The position numbers and the translations under genes were made by a program. Under the pieces are notes generated by a model. It did not search any database. It worked only from the letters and a program-made list of their open reading frames with translations, and was not told where the DNA came from. Shown one piece after another: positions 1 to 7,742 of a stretch of 64,000 nt of DNA; positions within the stretch are counted from its first letter, which is position 1, and the number at the start of each line of letters is the position of its first letter. Source of the DNA: an uncultured Treponema sp. (GTDB taxonomy: Bacteria > Spirochaetota > Spirochaetia > Treponematales > Treponemataceae); NCBI GenBank assembly GCA_934691925.1, contig CAKUTI010000001.1, positions 62,001 to 126,000 of the forward strand, read 5' to 3'.

Positions 1-881
1 GCAATCAGGTTAAGCTCGGCAATTCCCTCGATTTCCTCGACAATTTCTCCGTGGCCTGGAACGTACCAGTCCGCCTCGATTTCAGAAAGTTTATGGAGGG
101 AATCTTTTGTGCCGTTTTCGTTTAAGAGATATTGAATCCAGAATTTTTTGATTGCGGTTTTTCCAGTGAAAGCGTCTCCTCCGAAGAAGATTTTTTTGCC
201 GTCAGTGTCTGTGAACAAGAATCCTGTCTGGTCAACGTAGTGGCCTGCGAGCGGAATTATTTCAAGAGTGATATTTTTTTCGCTCTGATTTTCATCTTGC
301 GGATTTTGATTTGAACCGCTTTTTCTTGCTTGAATTTTTGATTCTGTTTTTTCAATTGACTTTTCAACTTGTTGCGGATTTTGAACTTTTTTGCATTTTG
401 AAGTCGGCTGGAAAAACTGTTGTAAACCCGGTTGCAAAACCGGAATTTTGATTATGTCTCCGCCTGAAAAAGTTTTTGTCACGTGGCAGGGGCGGGCGAG
501 CAGAAATTTTGAGCGGATGTCGTGAATCGGGGTGCCGCCCCAGATAAGCTGCGTTTCAATGCTCGGATATTCCATCAGCGACGCGCTTCCTTTTGAGGCC
601 CACACTTCGCAGCCTGTTTTTTCCACGAGAATCGCGTTTCCGCCGCAGTGGTCGGCGTGCGCATGCGTGTTTATAACGGCTTTTAATGTGTCTTCCGGGA
701 AATTTTCTTTTATAAAGTCAAGAATCTTAAGTCCGCTCGTGTCGTCGTTTCCTGAGTCAACGAGATAAATGTCGCTTGTGCCTGCCGCGTTTTTCGCGCG
801 GATAAATCCTGTGTTTGTCGGCATTTTCAGATAAGAGATATTTTCGCTCAGGTTCACGAGCTGGCTTTCAATAATTGACAT
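1..881 (-). CDS. Metallo-beta-lactamase-fold hydrolase, C-terminus cut by window edge
   Basis: The minus-strand frame opens at ATG (881) and stays open to the window edge, giving about 293 residues with the C-terminus missing. An AAGGAAG Shine-Dalgarno lies just upstream. The metal-binding signature THAHADHCGG is present, followed by AGHYVDQTG, FFGGDAF and PGHGE, which are the later His/Asp ligands of the fold. A Lys/Gln/Ser-rich low-complexity insert separates the two halves. The family hydrolyses thioesters, lactams or phosphoesters at a di-metal site, and the substrate cannot be told from sequence. It lies upstream of recJ on the same strand, with a 60-nt gap before it. Confidence 0.85.
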   Translation of the reverse strand, partial: MSIIESQLVNLSENISYLKMPTNTGFIRAKNAAGTSDIYLVDSGNDDTSGLKILDFIKENFPEDTLKAVINTHAHADHCGGNAILVEKTGCEVWASKGSASLMEYPSIETQLIWGGTPIHDIRSKFLLARPCHVTKTFSGGDIIKIPVLQPGLQQFFQPTSKCKKVQNPQQVEKSIEKTESKIQARKSGSNQNPQDENQSEKNITLEIIPLAGHYVDQTGFLFTDTDGKKIFFGGDAFTGKTAIKKFWIQYLLNENGTKDSLHKLSEIEADWYVPGHGEIVEEIEGIAELNLI

Positions 882-941
882 TTTCTGCTTCCTTTTTCAT
901 AGCGATTTCAAAACGAATCTCACGCTGCTTTCAAGCTGTTT

Positions 942-3083
942 TCACATCGAGCGTCTTATGTCGGTTATAATCATCTGCGGAGTTTCAACGCCGTTGTAAG
1001 TGTTGCGGCAGATTTTGTAGACCACATCGACGAGGTCGCCTTTGTCAAAGTCGCGGTGAAGATATTCCGCGCCTCCCCAGAGCATAGCCGGCCATTTTGT
1101 CTTTCCGCAGTCAAACGTGAGCTTTAGATGCTGGCGTTCGGTTTTTCCGAGAATAATCGCGTCTGCAATCCTCAGATTCCGGCTTACAAAAGTAAGCTCG
1201 GGGTTTTCTTCTCCGTAAGGCTCGAATTCGTCAACAACAGAAAGAAGATTCGGCTTTAGATAATCTGGCGGAAGCTCCGCATCAATTTCAATCAGCTCTG
1301 AGTCGGAGCCTGCAAGCTCGATTTCCGGGGCGAATCTTTCAAGATTTGAAAGAAATTCGCCAAGACGCTCTTTTTTGAAGCTGAATCCTGCCGCGTAAGC
1401 ATGTCCGCCGTAGCTTATGAAAAGGTCTGCCATCTTGTCCAAAAGAGAGAGGACTTTAAAGCCGCGGCAGCTTCGCATTGAGCCGATTGCATTGTCGTCA
1501 ACGTAAGTTATCGCCATTGACGGAACATCGTAAGTTGCGACGAGCTTTCCTGCGATTGTTCCTGAAACGCCTCTGTTTATTCTCTCGTCGATTACGACGC
1601 AGAGTTTTTCTCCGTATTTTTCAATGCTTTTCTTTGCCGTCTCAATCGCGTAGTTCCAGCCTTCGTTTCCGAGCTGCTTTCTGGTATTGTTCATCGCGAT
1701 TATTTTCTGCGCGATTTTCATTCTTTTTTCCGCATCTTTTTCAAGAAAAAGCTCCACGCCGATTTCAGGCTGGCCGAGCCTTCCTGTCGCGTTAAGCGCG
1801 GGATTTATGTTCCAGGACAAATCCGTGGCGTTCACTCTTTTTCCAAGAAGACTTTGAAGCGAGAGAAGCTCTTTAAGCCCTGAGCGGGCATGCCCGGCGT
1901 TTATCGAGGCGATTCCGTTCCTTATAAAGACGCGGTTCTCGTTCTTGAGCGGCATAATATCCGCCAGAGCCGCGAGAGCCACAAGCTGCAGGTCGTTTTC
2001 GTCCGCCTTTGCGTTTTTTGGATTCTGCCTTGAAATTTGCGCGTTTATCAGCGTGACAAAAATATTGTAGAAGCCTTTTATTTCAGAATTAAGCTCGGGG
2101 TTGTAGCGCGCGAGCTTTGAATTCGTTTTAAGCTGCGAGATTGAGACATTTGCGAGAGCCGGAAAAATTTTCTCGGCTTCAGGACGCAAGTCCATAAAGT
2201 TGAATTCCGCTCCGTTTCCAAAAGTCTCCTTTAAAATTGAAGATGTCGCTTTTTCGTCCCAGACAAAAATCTGCTGTCCTTTCAAAAAATCAGGAAGTTT
2301 TGTTTGTGAGATTGAAGTTCCTTTTTGGACGTTTAGCGAAAGCTGTTTTCTCTCGACTAGATTTTCCGTCTTGATGATGTCGATTTTGCAGATTTCAGGA
2401 TTTTCGGAATCATGAACTGCGGAAAGAAGAGCGATTTCGTTTTTGTAGAAATCCGAGTGCGCGAATCTGAGTGCGGTTATGACTTTGTACGCGACTGCGC
2501 AGCCTGAAATGTCCTTGAAAGGATAGCCTGAGTCCTCGCATTTCGGGTTCACGATGATTGCAGGCGAGGGAACTTTCTCGGGAGGAGTGTGGTGGTCAAG
2601 AACGATAACATCCATTCCTTTTGACGAGGCGTATGCGATTTCGTCAACATTTGAGATTCCGCAGTCCACGGTGATTATTAAAGAACCGAATTCCTTTTCA
2701 AAATCGTCAACTGCGTTCTTGTTAAGACCGTAAGGCTCGTTCCCGGCTGGAAGCCGCCATCTTGCGTCGATTCCAAGCGAGACAAGATAATCGTAGAGAA
2801 TTGTTGTGGAAGTTATTCCGTCAACGTCGCGGTCTCCGAAAATCAGGACTTTTTCCTGCTCCTCCTGGGCCTGCAAAATCCTGTCAACAGCGTCTTCCAT
2901 ATTTGAAAAAAGAAACGGATTATGCATGAACCGCAAATCGTCTTCAAGAAAAAACTGAACGTCCTTTCCCTCTGTGATTCCTCTCCGCGCGAGAATCGAA
3001 GCCGTAAGCGCGTTCACCTTGTATTTGTCGTAAAGCGCTCCGACATCAGCGCGTGTAATGCTTTTTTTATGCCAGTTTTTCAT
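942..3083 (-). CDS. recJ: Single-stranded-DNA-specific exonuclease RecJ
   Basis: RecJ is a 5'-3' single-strand exonuclease of recombination and mismatch or base-excision repair. The DHH-family motifs are visible: DRDVDG (residues 84-89), TVDCG (138-142), DHH (163-165), then ALADIMPL, NATGRLG, and the DHHA1 signature YGGHAYAAGF near residue 570. At 713 residues it is longer than the E. coli enzyme (577). Most of the excess is an insert at roughly 205-365, between the DHH motif and ALADIMPL, and that insert is not recognisable as a domain. The first motif has Arg where DYDVDG is commoner. The gene lies 77 nt downstream of recO on the same strand, so this is a two-gene repair cluster. Confidence 0.93.
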   Translation of the reverse strand: MKNWHKKSITRADVGALYDKYKVNALTASILARRGITEGKDVQFFLEDDLRFMHNPFLFSNMEDAVDRILQAQEEQEKVLIFGDRDVDGITSTTILYDYLVSLGIDARWRLPAGNEPYGLNKNAVDDFEKEFGSLIITVDCGISNVDEIAYASSKGMDVIVLDHHTPPEKVPSPAIIVNPKCEDSGYPFKDISGCAVAYKVITALRFAHSDFYKNEIALLSAVHDSENPEICKIDIIKTENLVERKQLSLNVQKGTSISQTKLPDFLKGQQIFVWDEKATSSILKETFGNGAEFNFMDLRPEAEKIFPALANVSISQLKTNSKLARYNPELNSEIKGFYNIFVTLINAQISRQNPKNAKADENDLQLVALAALADIMPLKNENRVFIRNGIASINAGHARSGLKELLSLQSLLGKRVNATDLSWNINPALNATGRLGQPEIGVELFLEKDAEKRMKIAQKIIAMNNTRKQLGNEGWNYAIETAKKSIEKYGEKLCVVIDERINRGVSGTIAGKLVATYDVPSMAITYVDDNAIGSMRSCRGFKVLSLLDKMADLFISYGGHAYAAGFSFKKERLGEFLSNLERFAPEIELAGSDSELIEIDAELPPDYLKPNLLSVVDEFEPYGEENPELTFVSRNLRIADAIILGKTERQHLKLTFDCGKTKWPAMLWGGAEYLHRDFDKGDLVDVVYKICRNTYNGVETPQMIITDIRRSM

Positions 3084-3160
3084 ATTGATATTGTTCCCAA
3101 AGTTTTTTGCTTTTTTTTGACGCTTTTATCTTATCAATGCAGAAATCTTTCAAGACGAAA

Positions 3161-3949
3161 TTATAAAATCCCGATTCCTGAGCTCATCGACTTTAATTTT
3201 GCGCCGCATGCCTGTTCCGCAAGAAAATAGACAAGAGATTTCATTTCCTGAAAAGAAAGCGAGTCCACTGCGATTTTTCTTGATTCAGCCGGAGGAAGGC
3301 TCGCGACCGCCTCAAGATACGTCAGAGCGGTTTTTCCAAGCGAGAAGGCAAATGCGTTTTCGTGGAAATTTTGCGTTACCGCGCAGTCAGGACAGATAAA
3401 ACCGTTGTTCAGGTTGTCATATTTGTATTTCAATGATAGAGATTCGCCTGAAAATTTTCTAGTGTGAAGAGATTCTCCGCATTGGCAGCAGATTTTCGTG
3501 TTCGGCCTCACTCCGAGCAAGTCAAGATAACGCCACAAAAACCTTATCAAGCCGAGCCGGGCCGCGTTTTCTGATGAAAGCTCCATTCCGTCCAAGAATC
3601 CGTTTGCGATAATCCAGCTCTGCTCGTAGCTTCCCGCGCATTTTGTCTTTATAAGAATTTCAGAAGTCAGATTTGCCGCCCAAGTCTTAAAGAGATTTTC
3701 CCTGAACGAAAGATGATATTTTTTCACGTCGAAATCAGTTATTTTTGTCTGGTTTTTCGACTCGTCTTTGTAGAGATAGAGAATTCCCGAATTCATCGGA
3801 GAGACAAGCGAGCGGAGTTTTGACTTTGGACCGCCGTAAAGAGTCGCGAACGATATTCCTTTTTCCTTCGAGAAAAACATCACGCTCCTGTTGCTTTCGC
3901 CTGAAATTTGAACGCTCAAAATTAACGCCGGAAAAGAAATGTTGCGCAT
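3161..3949 (-). CDS. recO: DNA repair protein RecO
   Basis: RecO helps load RecA in the RecFOR pathway. The 262-residue product has an N-terminal OB-like segment (SVQISGESNRSVMFFSKEKG) and a central zinc finger with two cysteine pairs, CQCG and CPDC, both typical of the family. ATG 3949 is preferred. An in-frame TTG 42 nt upstream (3991) would add an unusual Phe/Lys-rich tail. There is no Shine-Dalgarno in front of the ATG. A TATAAA hexamer lies only nine bases upstream, so the transcript may be nearly leaderless. recJ follows on the same strand. Confidence 0.9.
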   Translation of the reverse strand: MRNISFPALILSVQISGESNRSVMFFSKEKGISFATLYGGPKSKLRSLVSPMNSGILYLYKDESKNQTKITDFDVKKYHLSFRENLFKTWAANLTSEILIKTKCAGSYEQSWIIANGFLDGMELSSENAARLGLIRFLWRYLDLLGVRPNTKICCQCGESLHTRKFSGESLSLKYKYDNLNNGFICPDCAVTQNFHENAFAFSLGKTALTYLEAVASLPPAESRKIAVDSLSFQEMKSLVYFLAEQACGAKLKSMSSGIGIL

Positions 3950-4015
3950 AAAACTAAGTTTATATTTGAAAAAGAATTTTGAAAATAGCAATCAGAATTA
4001 AAGCAAAATATGATA

Positions 4016-4044
4016 TTGACAGAGATTTTTAATCAGCATAAAAT
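4016..4044 (+). promoter_or_regulatory. Sigma-70 promoter of rpoZ
   Basis: TTGACA (4016-4021), a 17-nt spacer and TAAAAT (4039-4044) form an almost ideal housekeeping promoter 31 nt before the rpoZ start. It faces away from recO, so this gap is a divergent promoter region. Confidence 0.8.
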
Positions 4045-4074
4045 ATCAGAACTAACTGTAAGGGGATAGCTGAT

Positions 4075-4272
4075 ATGATTTTTCCTTTGGAAGACACTGT
4101 AAAATTTACTGGAAACATTTACGAGGCGACTGTTGCCGCAAGCCGGCGCGCTTACCAGCTTGCCATGATAAGAGACCCTCTCATCGACCAGAACGATGGA
4201 AAAGTTGTTTCTTTGGCTGCAAAACAGCTCTTTACAGGCCAGGTTCAGTACAGAAGAATCGAAGAGAAATAA
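4075..4272 (+). CDS. rpoZ: RNA polymerase omega subunit
   Basis: The 65-residue protein contains VAASRRAYQL near residue 20, which matches the VASRRARQL helix of omega that clamps the beta' C-terminus. An acidic or polar tail follows (KVVSLAAKQLF). It assists RNA polymerase assembly. A purine-rich AAGGGG lies about nine bases upstream of the ATG. It is shorter than E. coli omega (91), and the spirochaete forms are believed to be short. A promoter with a near-consensus -35 and -10 sits directly upstream, and a separate promoter follows it, so rpoZ is probably monocistronic. Confidence 0.85.
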   Translation: MIFPLEDTVKFTGNIYEATVAASRRAYQLAMIRDPLIDQNDGKVVSLAAKQLFTGQVQYRRIEEK

Positions 4273-4293
4273 AAGCTTTATATTTAGCCGCCC

Positions 4294-4321
4294 TTGACGA
4301 AAGGACGGCTTTAGATATAAT
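4294..4321 (+). promoter_or_regulatory. Sigma-70 promoter inside a hairpin after rpoZ
   Basis: TTGACG (4294-4299), a 16-nt spacer and TATAAT (4316-4321) precede the tiny gene at 4357. The -35 lies in the loop side of an AGCCG(N15)CGGCT inverted repeat (4286-4310) that may also end rpoZ transcription, although no good T-run follows it. Confidence 0.7.
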
Positions 4322-4356
4322 ATTTTTCACAGTTTTGTGATTTAAGGAGTGCCATC

Positions 4357-4443
4357 GTGCCTTGTGGAAAGAAAAGAAAGCGTCAGAAGATTGCGACTCA
4401 TAAACGCAAGAAGATGCTTAGAAGAAACAGACATAAGAAATAG
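4357..4443 (+). CDS. Tiny basic AURKAIP1/COX24-type (bS22-like) ribosomal protein
   Basis: This GTG-started 28-codon gene has an ideal AAGGAG eight bases upstream. About two thirds of its residues are Lys, Arg or His (it begins MPCGKKRKRQKIATHKRKK), and a C-terminal LRRNRHKK follows. This matches the AURKAIP1/COX24 family, related to mitochondrial mS38 and mycobacterial bS22, which sits in the small ribosomal subunit. It has its own promoter and a strong terminator, as expected for an abundant product. It is easily missed because of its length. The family call rests on composition and the KRKKxLRRxRHK pattern, without a search. Confidence 0.8.
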   Translation: MPCGKKRKRQKIATHKRKKMLRRNRHKK

Positions 4444-4487
4444 TTTGACGGCTTTTAGCTTGAAAGGCTATTGTTCTTTGTCAAAAG

Positions 4488-4516
4488 AGACCGCGGTGTT
4501 TGCGGTCTTTTTTTTT
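4488..4516 (+). terminator. Rho-independent terminator of the tiny basic gene
   Basis: AGACCGC (4488-4494) pairs perfectly with GCGGTCT (4502-4508) across a 7-nt loop, and a run of nine T follows. Confidence 0.9.
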
Positions 4517-4549
4517 CACTTTTGAAATTACGGTGAGCGGTAAAAAAAA

Positions 4550-4780
4550 GTCGTAATCGACAGGAGGTCGATGTCTTGGAACTTGAAAAAAAGCAAGGCG
4601 ACACGGATGTCGTCTAAACGCTTAGAAAAAAAATGACTTTTTGAAAAAAAGTCGTAATCGACAGGAGGTCGATGTCTTGGAGCTTGAAAAAAAAGCAAGA
4701 CGACACGGATGTCGTCTAAACGCTTAGAAAATAAAATGACTTTTTGAAAAAAAAGCCGTAATCGACAGGAGGTCGAAATT
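4550..4780 (+). repeat. Tandem ~101-104-bp repeats carrying the dxs ribosome-binding hairpin
   Basis: Two near-identical units start at 4550 and 4651. A third, truncated copy starts at 4755 and runs into dxs. All three contain TCGACAGGAGGTCGA, a perfect 5-bp stem that displays the Shine-Dalgarno AGGAG in its loop. Only the third copy drives a long ORF, from TTG at 4781. At the equivalent position copies 1 and 2 also have a TTG but give only short peptides of 14-17 residues. Each full unit ends with a second hairpin of the form GACGACACGGATGTCGTC. In unit 1 one base pair of it is a G-T wobble where unit 2 has A-T, so pairing is kept. The pattern suggests duplication of the dxs leader. Confidence 0.85.
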
Positions 4781-6730
4781 TTGCTTGCATCGATTAATTC
4801 GCCTGAAGATTTGAAGAAAATTCCTGAAAGCAGCCTGCCGTCTCTTGCCGCTGAAATCCGTAAAAAAATCATAGGTACGGTGGCGAAAAACGGCGGGCAT
4901 TTGGCGTCGAATCTTGGAGTTGTGGAGCTTACGATTGCGCTTCACCGAGTTTTTTCGTCTCCGCGCGACGCGATTATTTTTGATGTCAGCCATCAGTCCT
5001 ATACGCACAAACTTTTGACAGGACGCGGAGACGATTTCGGTTCTCTTAGAAAAAAAGGCGGAATTTCAGGTTTTCAGCGGAAGGCTGAAAGCGAGCACGA
5101 TTATTTTGACAACGGACATTCCTCAACTTCGATTTCTCAGGGGCTTGGACTTCTTTGCGCATGGGAAAAATTGAGGAATTCCGGCTCTGCCAAAGATTCC
5201 TCTGGAAATTCGGGAAACCCGGGAAAAACAGGCGATTCTGAGAGAAAAGTCGTTGTTGTGATTGGAGACGGAGCCTTGACCGGCGGAATGGCTTATGAGG
5301 CTTTGAGCCATGCTGGGCAGCTTTCAAAAAATCTTATTGTGGTTCTTAACGACAACCAGATGTCGATTTCTCCGAACGACAGCGCAATCTCACGCTATCT
5401 TTCAACGATGACGATGACCGGGTTTTACCAGAAATTCAGGTGCGCGGTTGACAATCTTGTTGACAAAATCCCGAATTCAAAACGCCATATCGGAAAATTC
5501 ATCTATAAATTAAAGCGCGGAATCAAGGGAATGTTCTTGACTCCGAATATTTTCACGGATTTGGGCTTTGAGTACGTCGGTCCGCTTGACGGACATAACA
5601 TAAAAAAGCTCGAGGAGACTTTTGTCCGCGTTAAAAAGCTTCCTAAGCCTGTCGTTGTCCATATCAGGACTGTGAAAGGAAAAGGCTATTCGCCTGCCGA
5701 AAACGATCCGGCGAGCTTTCACGGTGTAGGGCCGTTCCAGATTTCAGACGGAAAAATGGAGAAATTCGATGCGCTGAGCTTTACGGAAGCGTTCAGCAAC
5801 ACTTTGACGGCCCTTGCCCACAAAAATCAGAAAATCGCGGCAATCACGGCGGCAATGTCAAAGGGAACAGGACTTGATTCTTTTGCACGCCATTTTCCTG
5901 ACAGATTTTATGATGTCGGAATCGCAGAGGAGCACGCTGTGACTTTTGCCTCGGGACTTGCCGAAGGCGGAATGATTCCTGTTGTCGCGATTTACTCGAC
6001 TTTCATCCAGCGCGCGGTTGACCAGATTATCCACGATGTCGCGCTCCAGAAAAATCATGTTGTAATCTGCCTTGACCGGAGCGGAGTTGTTCCGAACGAC
6101 GGCGAGACTCATCAGGGGCTTTTTGACATTTCTCTTTTGCGCCCGGTTCCGAATCTTACGATTCTTTCTCCTGCGACCGCTGTTGACTTGAATCTTTGCC
6201 TTGTCTGGGCTGTGAACGCGAAAAAGCCTGTCGTAATCAGATATCCGAAACTTTCCTGTCCGAGCGAGCATCCATCTTTTGAGCAGAAAATAATGGAAGG
6301 ACGCGGAATTTTGCTTAAAAACGCGGAATTTGCGCCTTCTCTCAGCGTTCAGTTCGAAGATTCTAAAAATCATAAGAAAATTCTTTTTGTCTGCACCGGC
6401 GGAATTTTCGACGAGACTTTGATTGCGGCCAGGAATGTTATGGCGAAAGACGTTGAGGCTGACATTTACTCGCTTCGCTTTATAAAGCCTTTTGACGACA
6501 ACTATTTTGCGTCCCTTTCAAAAAATTATGACAAGGTTGTTGTGGTTGAGGACGGCGTGAGAAACGGCGGAATCGGCGAATATATCGAAAATCTTTTGTT
6601 TGAGAGAGGATTCAATAATATCCTTTTGAAATCTTTTCCTGACAAATTTATTTCGCAAGGCTCGAGAAGCGACATCTGCGAATCCTGCGGAATGAACGGC
6701 GTGAAAATTGCGGAGGATTCATTGCTATGA
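4781..6730 (+). CDS. dxs: 1-deoxy-D-xylulose-5-phosphate synthase
   Basis: Dxs condenses pyruvate and glyceraldehyde-3-phosphate to DXP, the first step of the MEP isoprenoid pathway, and also feeds thiamine and pyridoxal synthesis. Visible are HLASNLGVVELT near the N-terminus, the thiamine-diphosphate motif GDGALTGGM (162-170), the LNDNQMSIS segment, and the transketolase pyrimidine domain GIAEEHAVTFASGLA. The length (649) is slightly above the usual ~620-640 because of a Ser/Gly-rich insert at about 133-155. The start is TTG 4781, fixed by AGGAGGT seven bases upstream inside a repeat-borne hairpin. The stop overlaps the folP start by four bases (ATGA), which implies translational coupling. 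Confidence 0.95.
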   Translation: MLASINSPEDLKKIPESSLPSLAAEIRKKIIGTVAKNGGHLASNLGVVELTIALHRVFSSPRDAIIFDVSHQSYTHKLLTGRGDDFGSLRKKGGISGFQRKAESEHDYFDNGHSSTSISQGLGLLCAWEKLRNSGSAKDSSGNSGNPGKTGDSERKVVVVIGDGALTGGMAYEALSHAGQLSKNLIVVLNDNQMSISPNDSAISRYLSTMTMTGFYQKFRCAVDNLVDKIPNSKRHIGKFIYKLKRGIKGMFLTPNIFTDLGFEYVGPLDGHNIKKLEETFVRVKKLPKPVVVHIRTVKGKGYSPAENDPASFHGVGPFQISDGKMEKFDALSFTEAFSNTLTALAHKNQKIAAITAAMSKGTGLDSFARHFPDRFYDVGIAEEHAVTFASGLAEGGMIPVVAIYSTFIQRAVDQIIHDVALQKNHVVICLDRSGVVPNDGETHQGLFDISLLRPVPNLTILSPATAVDLNLCLVWAVNAKKPVVIRYPKLSCPSEHPSFEQKIMEGRGILLKNAEFAPSLSVQFEDSKNHKKILFVCTGGIFDETLIAARNVMAKDVEADIYSLRFIKPFDDNYFASLSKNYDKVVVVEDGVRNGGIGEYIENLLFERGFNNILLKSFPDKFISQGSRSDICESCGMNGVKIAEDSLL

Positions 6731-7554
6731 AAAAACTTGTTTTAAGAGATAAAACCGTGGAGACAAATCTTCCTGCTTTTGTGATGGGAATCGTGAACGC
6801 GACTCCAGACTCTTTTTTTGACAAAAGCCGTGGCGGAGCTGAAAACGCGCTTCGCTTGATAGACGAGGGAGCTGACGTTCTTGACATCGGAGGCGAGTCA
6901 ACTAGGCCTGGAAGCGATTATGTTCCTGCGGAAGAGGAAATTCGGCGCGTTGTTCCTGTAATCGAGGCGGTCAGAAAACATTCAGACATTCCGATTTCAG
7001 TTGACACAAGAAAATTCAGCGTTATGAAAGCCGCTTTTGAAGCCGGCGCGGACATTTTAAATGACATTTCGGCTCTTGAAGATGACGAGAATCTCGCTCC
7101 ATTTTGCGCGAAGGAAAATCTTCCTGTGATTTTGATGCACAAGCGCGGAATTCCGACAAATATGCAGGCGAACACGTCTTACAGCGATATTTTTTCTGAG
7201 GTTGAAAATTATCTTAAAAGCCGCGTTGACTTTGCTATGAAAGCCGGAATAAAAGACGACAAAATCTGGCTTGACCCGGGCGTTGGCTTTGGAAAGGATG
7301 TTAAAGGAAATTTCGAGCTTATAAGGCGCGCAGGCTCTCTTTTAGGCGGAAAATATCCAGTTTTGATGGCTTTGAGCAGAAAAAGCTGCATCGGCGCAGT
7401 TACGGGGCGTGAAGTCCAAGAAAGACTGAGCGGAACTTTGACCGCCGACATTCTTAGCGTTCTTCATGGAGCTTCGATGATTCGTGTCCACGATGTGAAA
7501 GAGGCGGTTGATTCCCTTAAAATTCTTTCGGCAGTTGAATTTGGCGTGCTTTGA
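6727..7554 (+). CDS. folP: Dihydropteroate synthase
   Basis: FolP joins p-aminobenzoate to 6-hydroxymethyl-7,8-dihydropterin diphosphate in folate synthesis and is the sulfonamide target. Signatures include GIVNATPDSFFD near residue 20, DIGGESTRPG (about 57-66), ISVDTRK, NDISAL, LMHKRG, and the C-terminal VHDVKEA. The 275-residue length is normal. The start overlaps the dxs stop. Its neighbours make lipid precursors and cell-envelope regulators, so the operon is housekeeping. Confidence 0.95.
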   Translation: MKKLVLRDKTVETNLPAFVMGIVNATPDSFFDKSRGGAENALRLIDEGADVLDIGGESTRPGSDYVPAEEEIRRVVPVIEAVRKHSDIPISVDTRKFSVMKAAFEAGADILNDISALEDDENLAPFCAKENLPVILMHKRGIPTNMQANTSYSDIFSEVENYLKSRVDFAMKAGIKDDKIWLDPGVGFGKDVKGNFELIRRAGSLLGGKYPVLMALSRKSCIGAVTGREVQERLSGTLTADILSVLHGASMIRVHDVKEAVDSLKILSAVEFGVL

Positions 7555-7566
7555 CTTTAAAATATC

Positions 7567-7641
7567 AGCATTTCAAATGCAAGCATTTCAAATGCAAGCA
7601 TTTCAAATGCAAGCATTTTGAATGCAAGAATTTTGAATGAA
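7567..7641 (+). repeat. Five tandem 15-bp palindromic repeats
   Basis: The unit AGCATTTCAAATGCA starts at 7567, 7582 and 7597 unchanged. Two altered copies at 7612 and 7627 have TTTTGAATG in the middle. Each unit contains GCATTT-C-AAATGC, its own inverted repeat, so the array can form several alternative hairpins. It lies immediately after folP and could also slow or end transcription. Confidence 0.85.
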
Positions 7642-7660
7642 AGTTGTCTAAAAAGTGTCG

Positions 7661-7688
7661 TCATGCTGAATTCGCGGTTTTTACCGCG
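7661..7688 (+). repeat. Dispersed TCATGCTGAA palindromic element, partial copy
   Basis: ATGCTGAA (7663-7670) is followed by the hairpin CGCGGT-TTTT-ACCGCG (7673-7688). The same arrangement occurs at 26940, where it is complete. This copy lacks the closing TTCAGCAT arm. Confidence 0.6.
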
Positions 7689-7742
7689 CGCTTCCGTTGG
7701 TTGTCGCGCTCGCTTTATTTCAGCTGAGCTGGAACACGAAAT

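Noticed and set aside
1478..1795. Plus-strand ORF of 105 residues inside recJ
   Set aside because: Arg/Leu/Phe-rich antisense shadow of recJ with no ribosome-binding site.
4528..5008. Minus-strand ORFs across the dxs leader repeats
   Set aside because: They repeat because the DNA repeats, lie antisense to dxs, and have no start signals.
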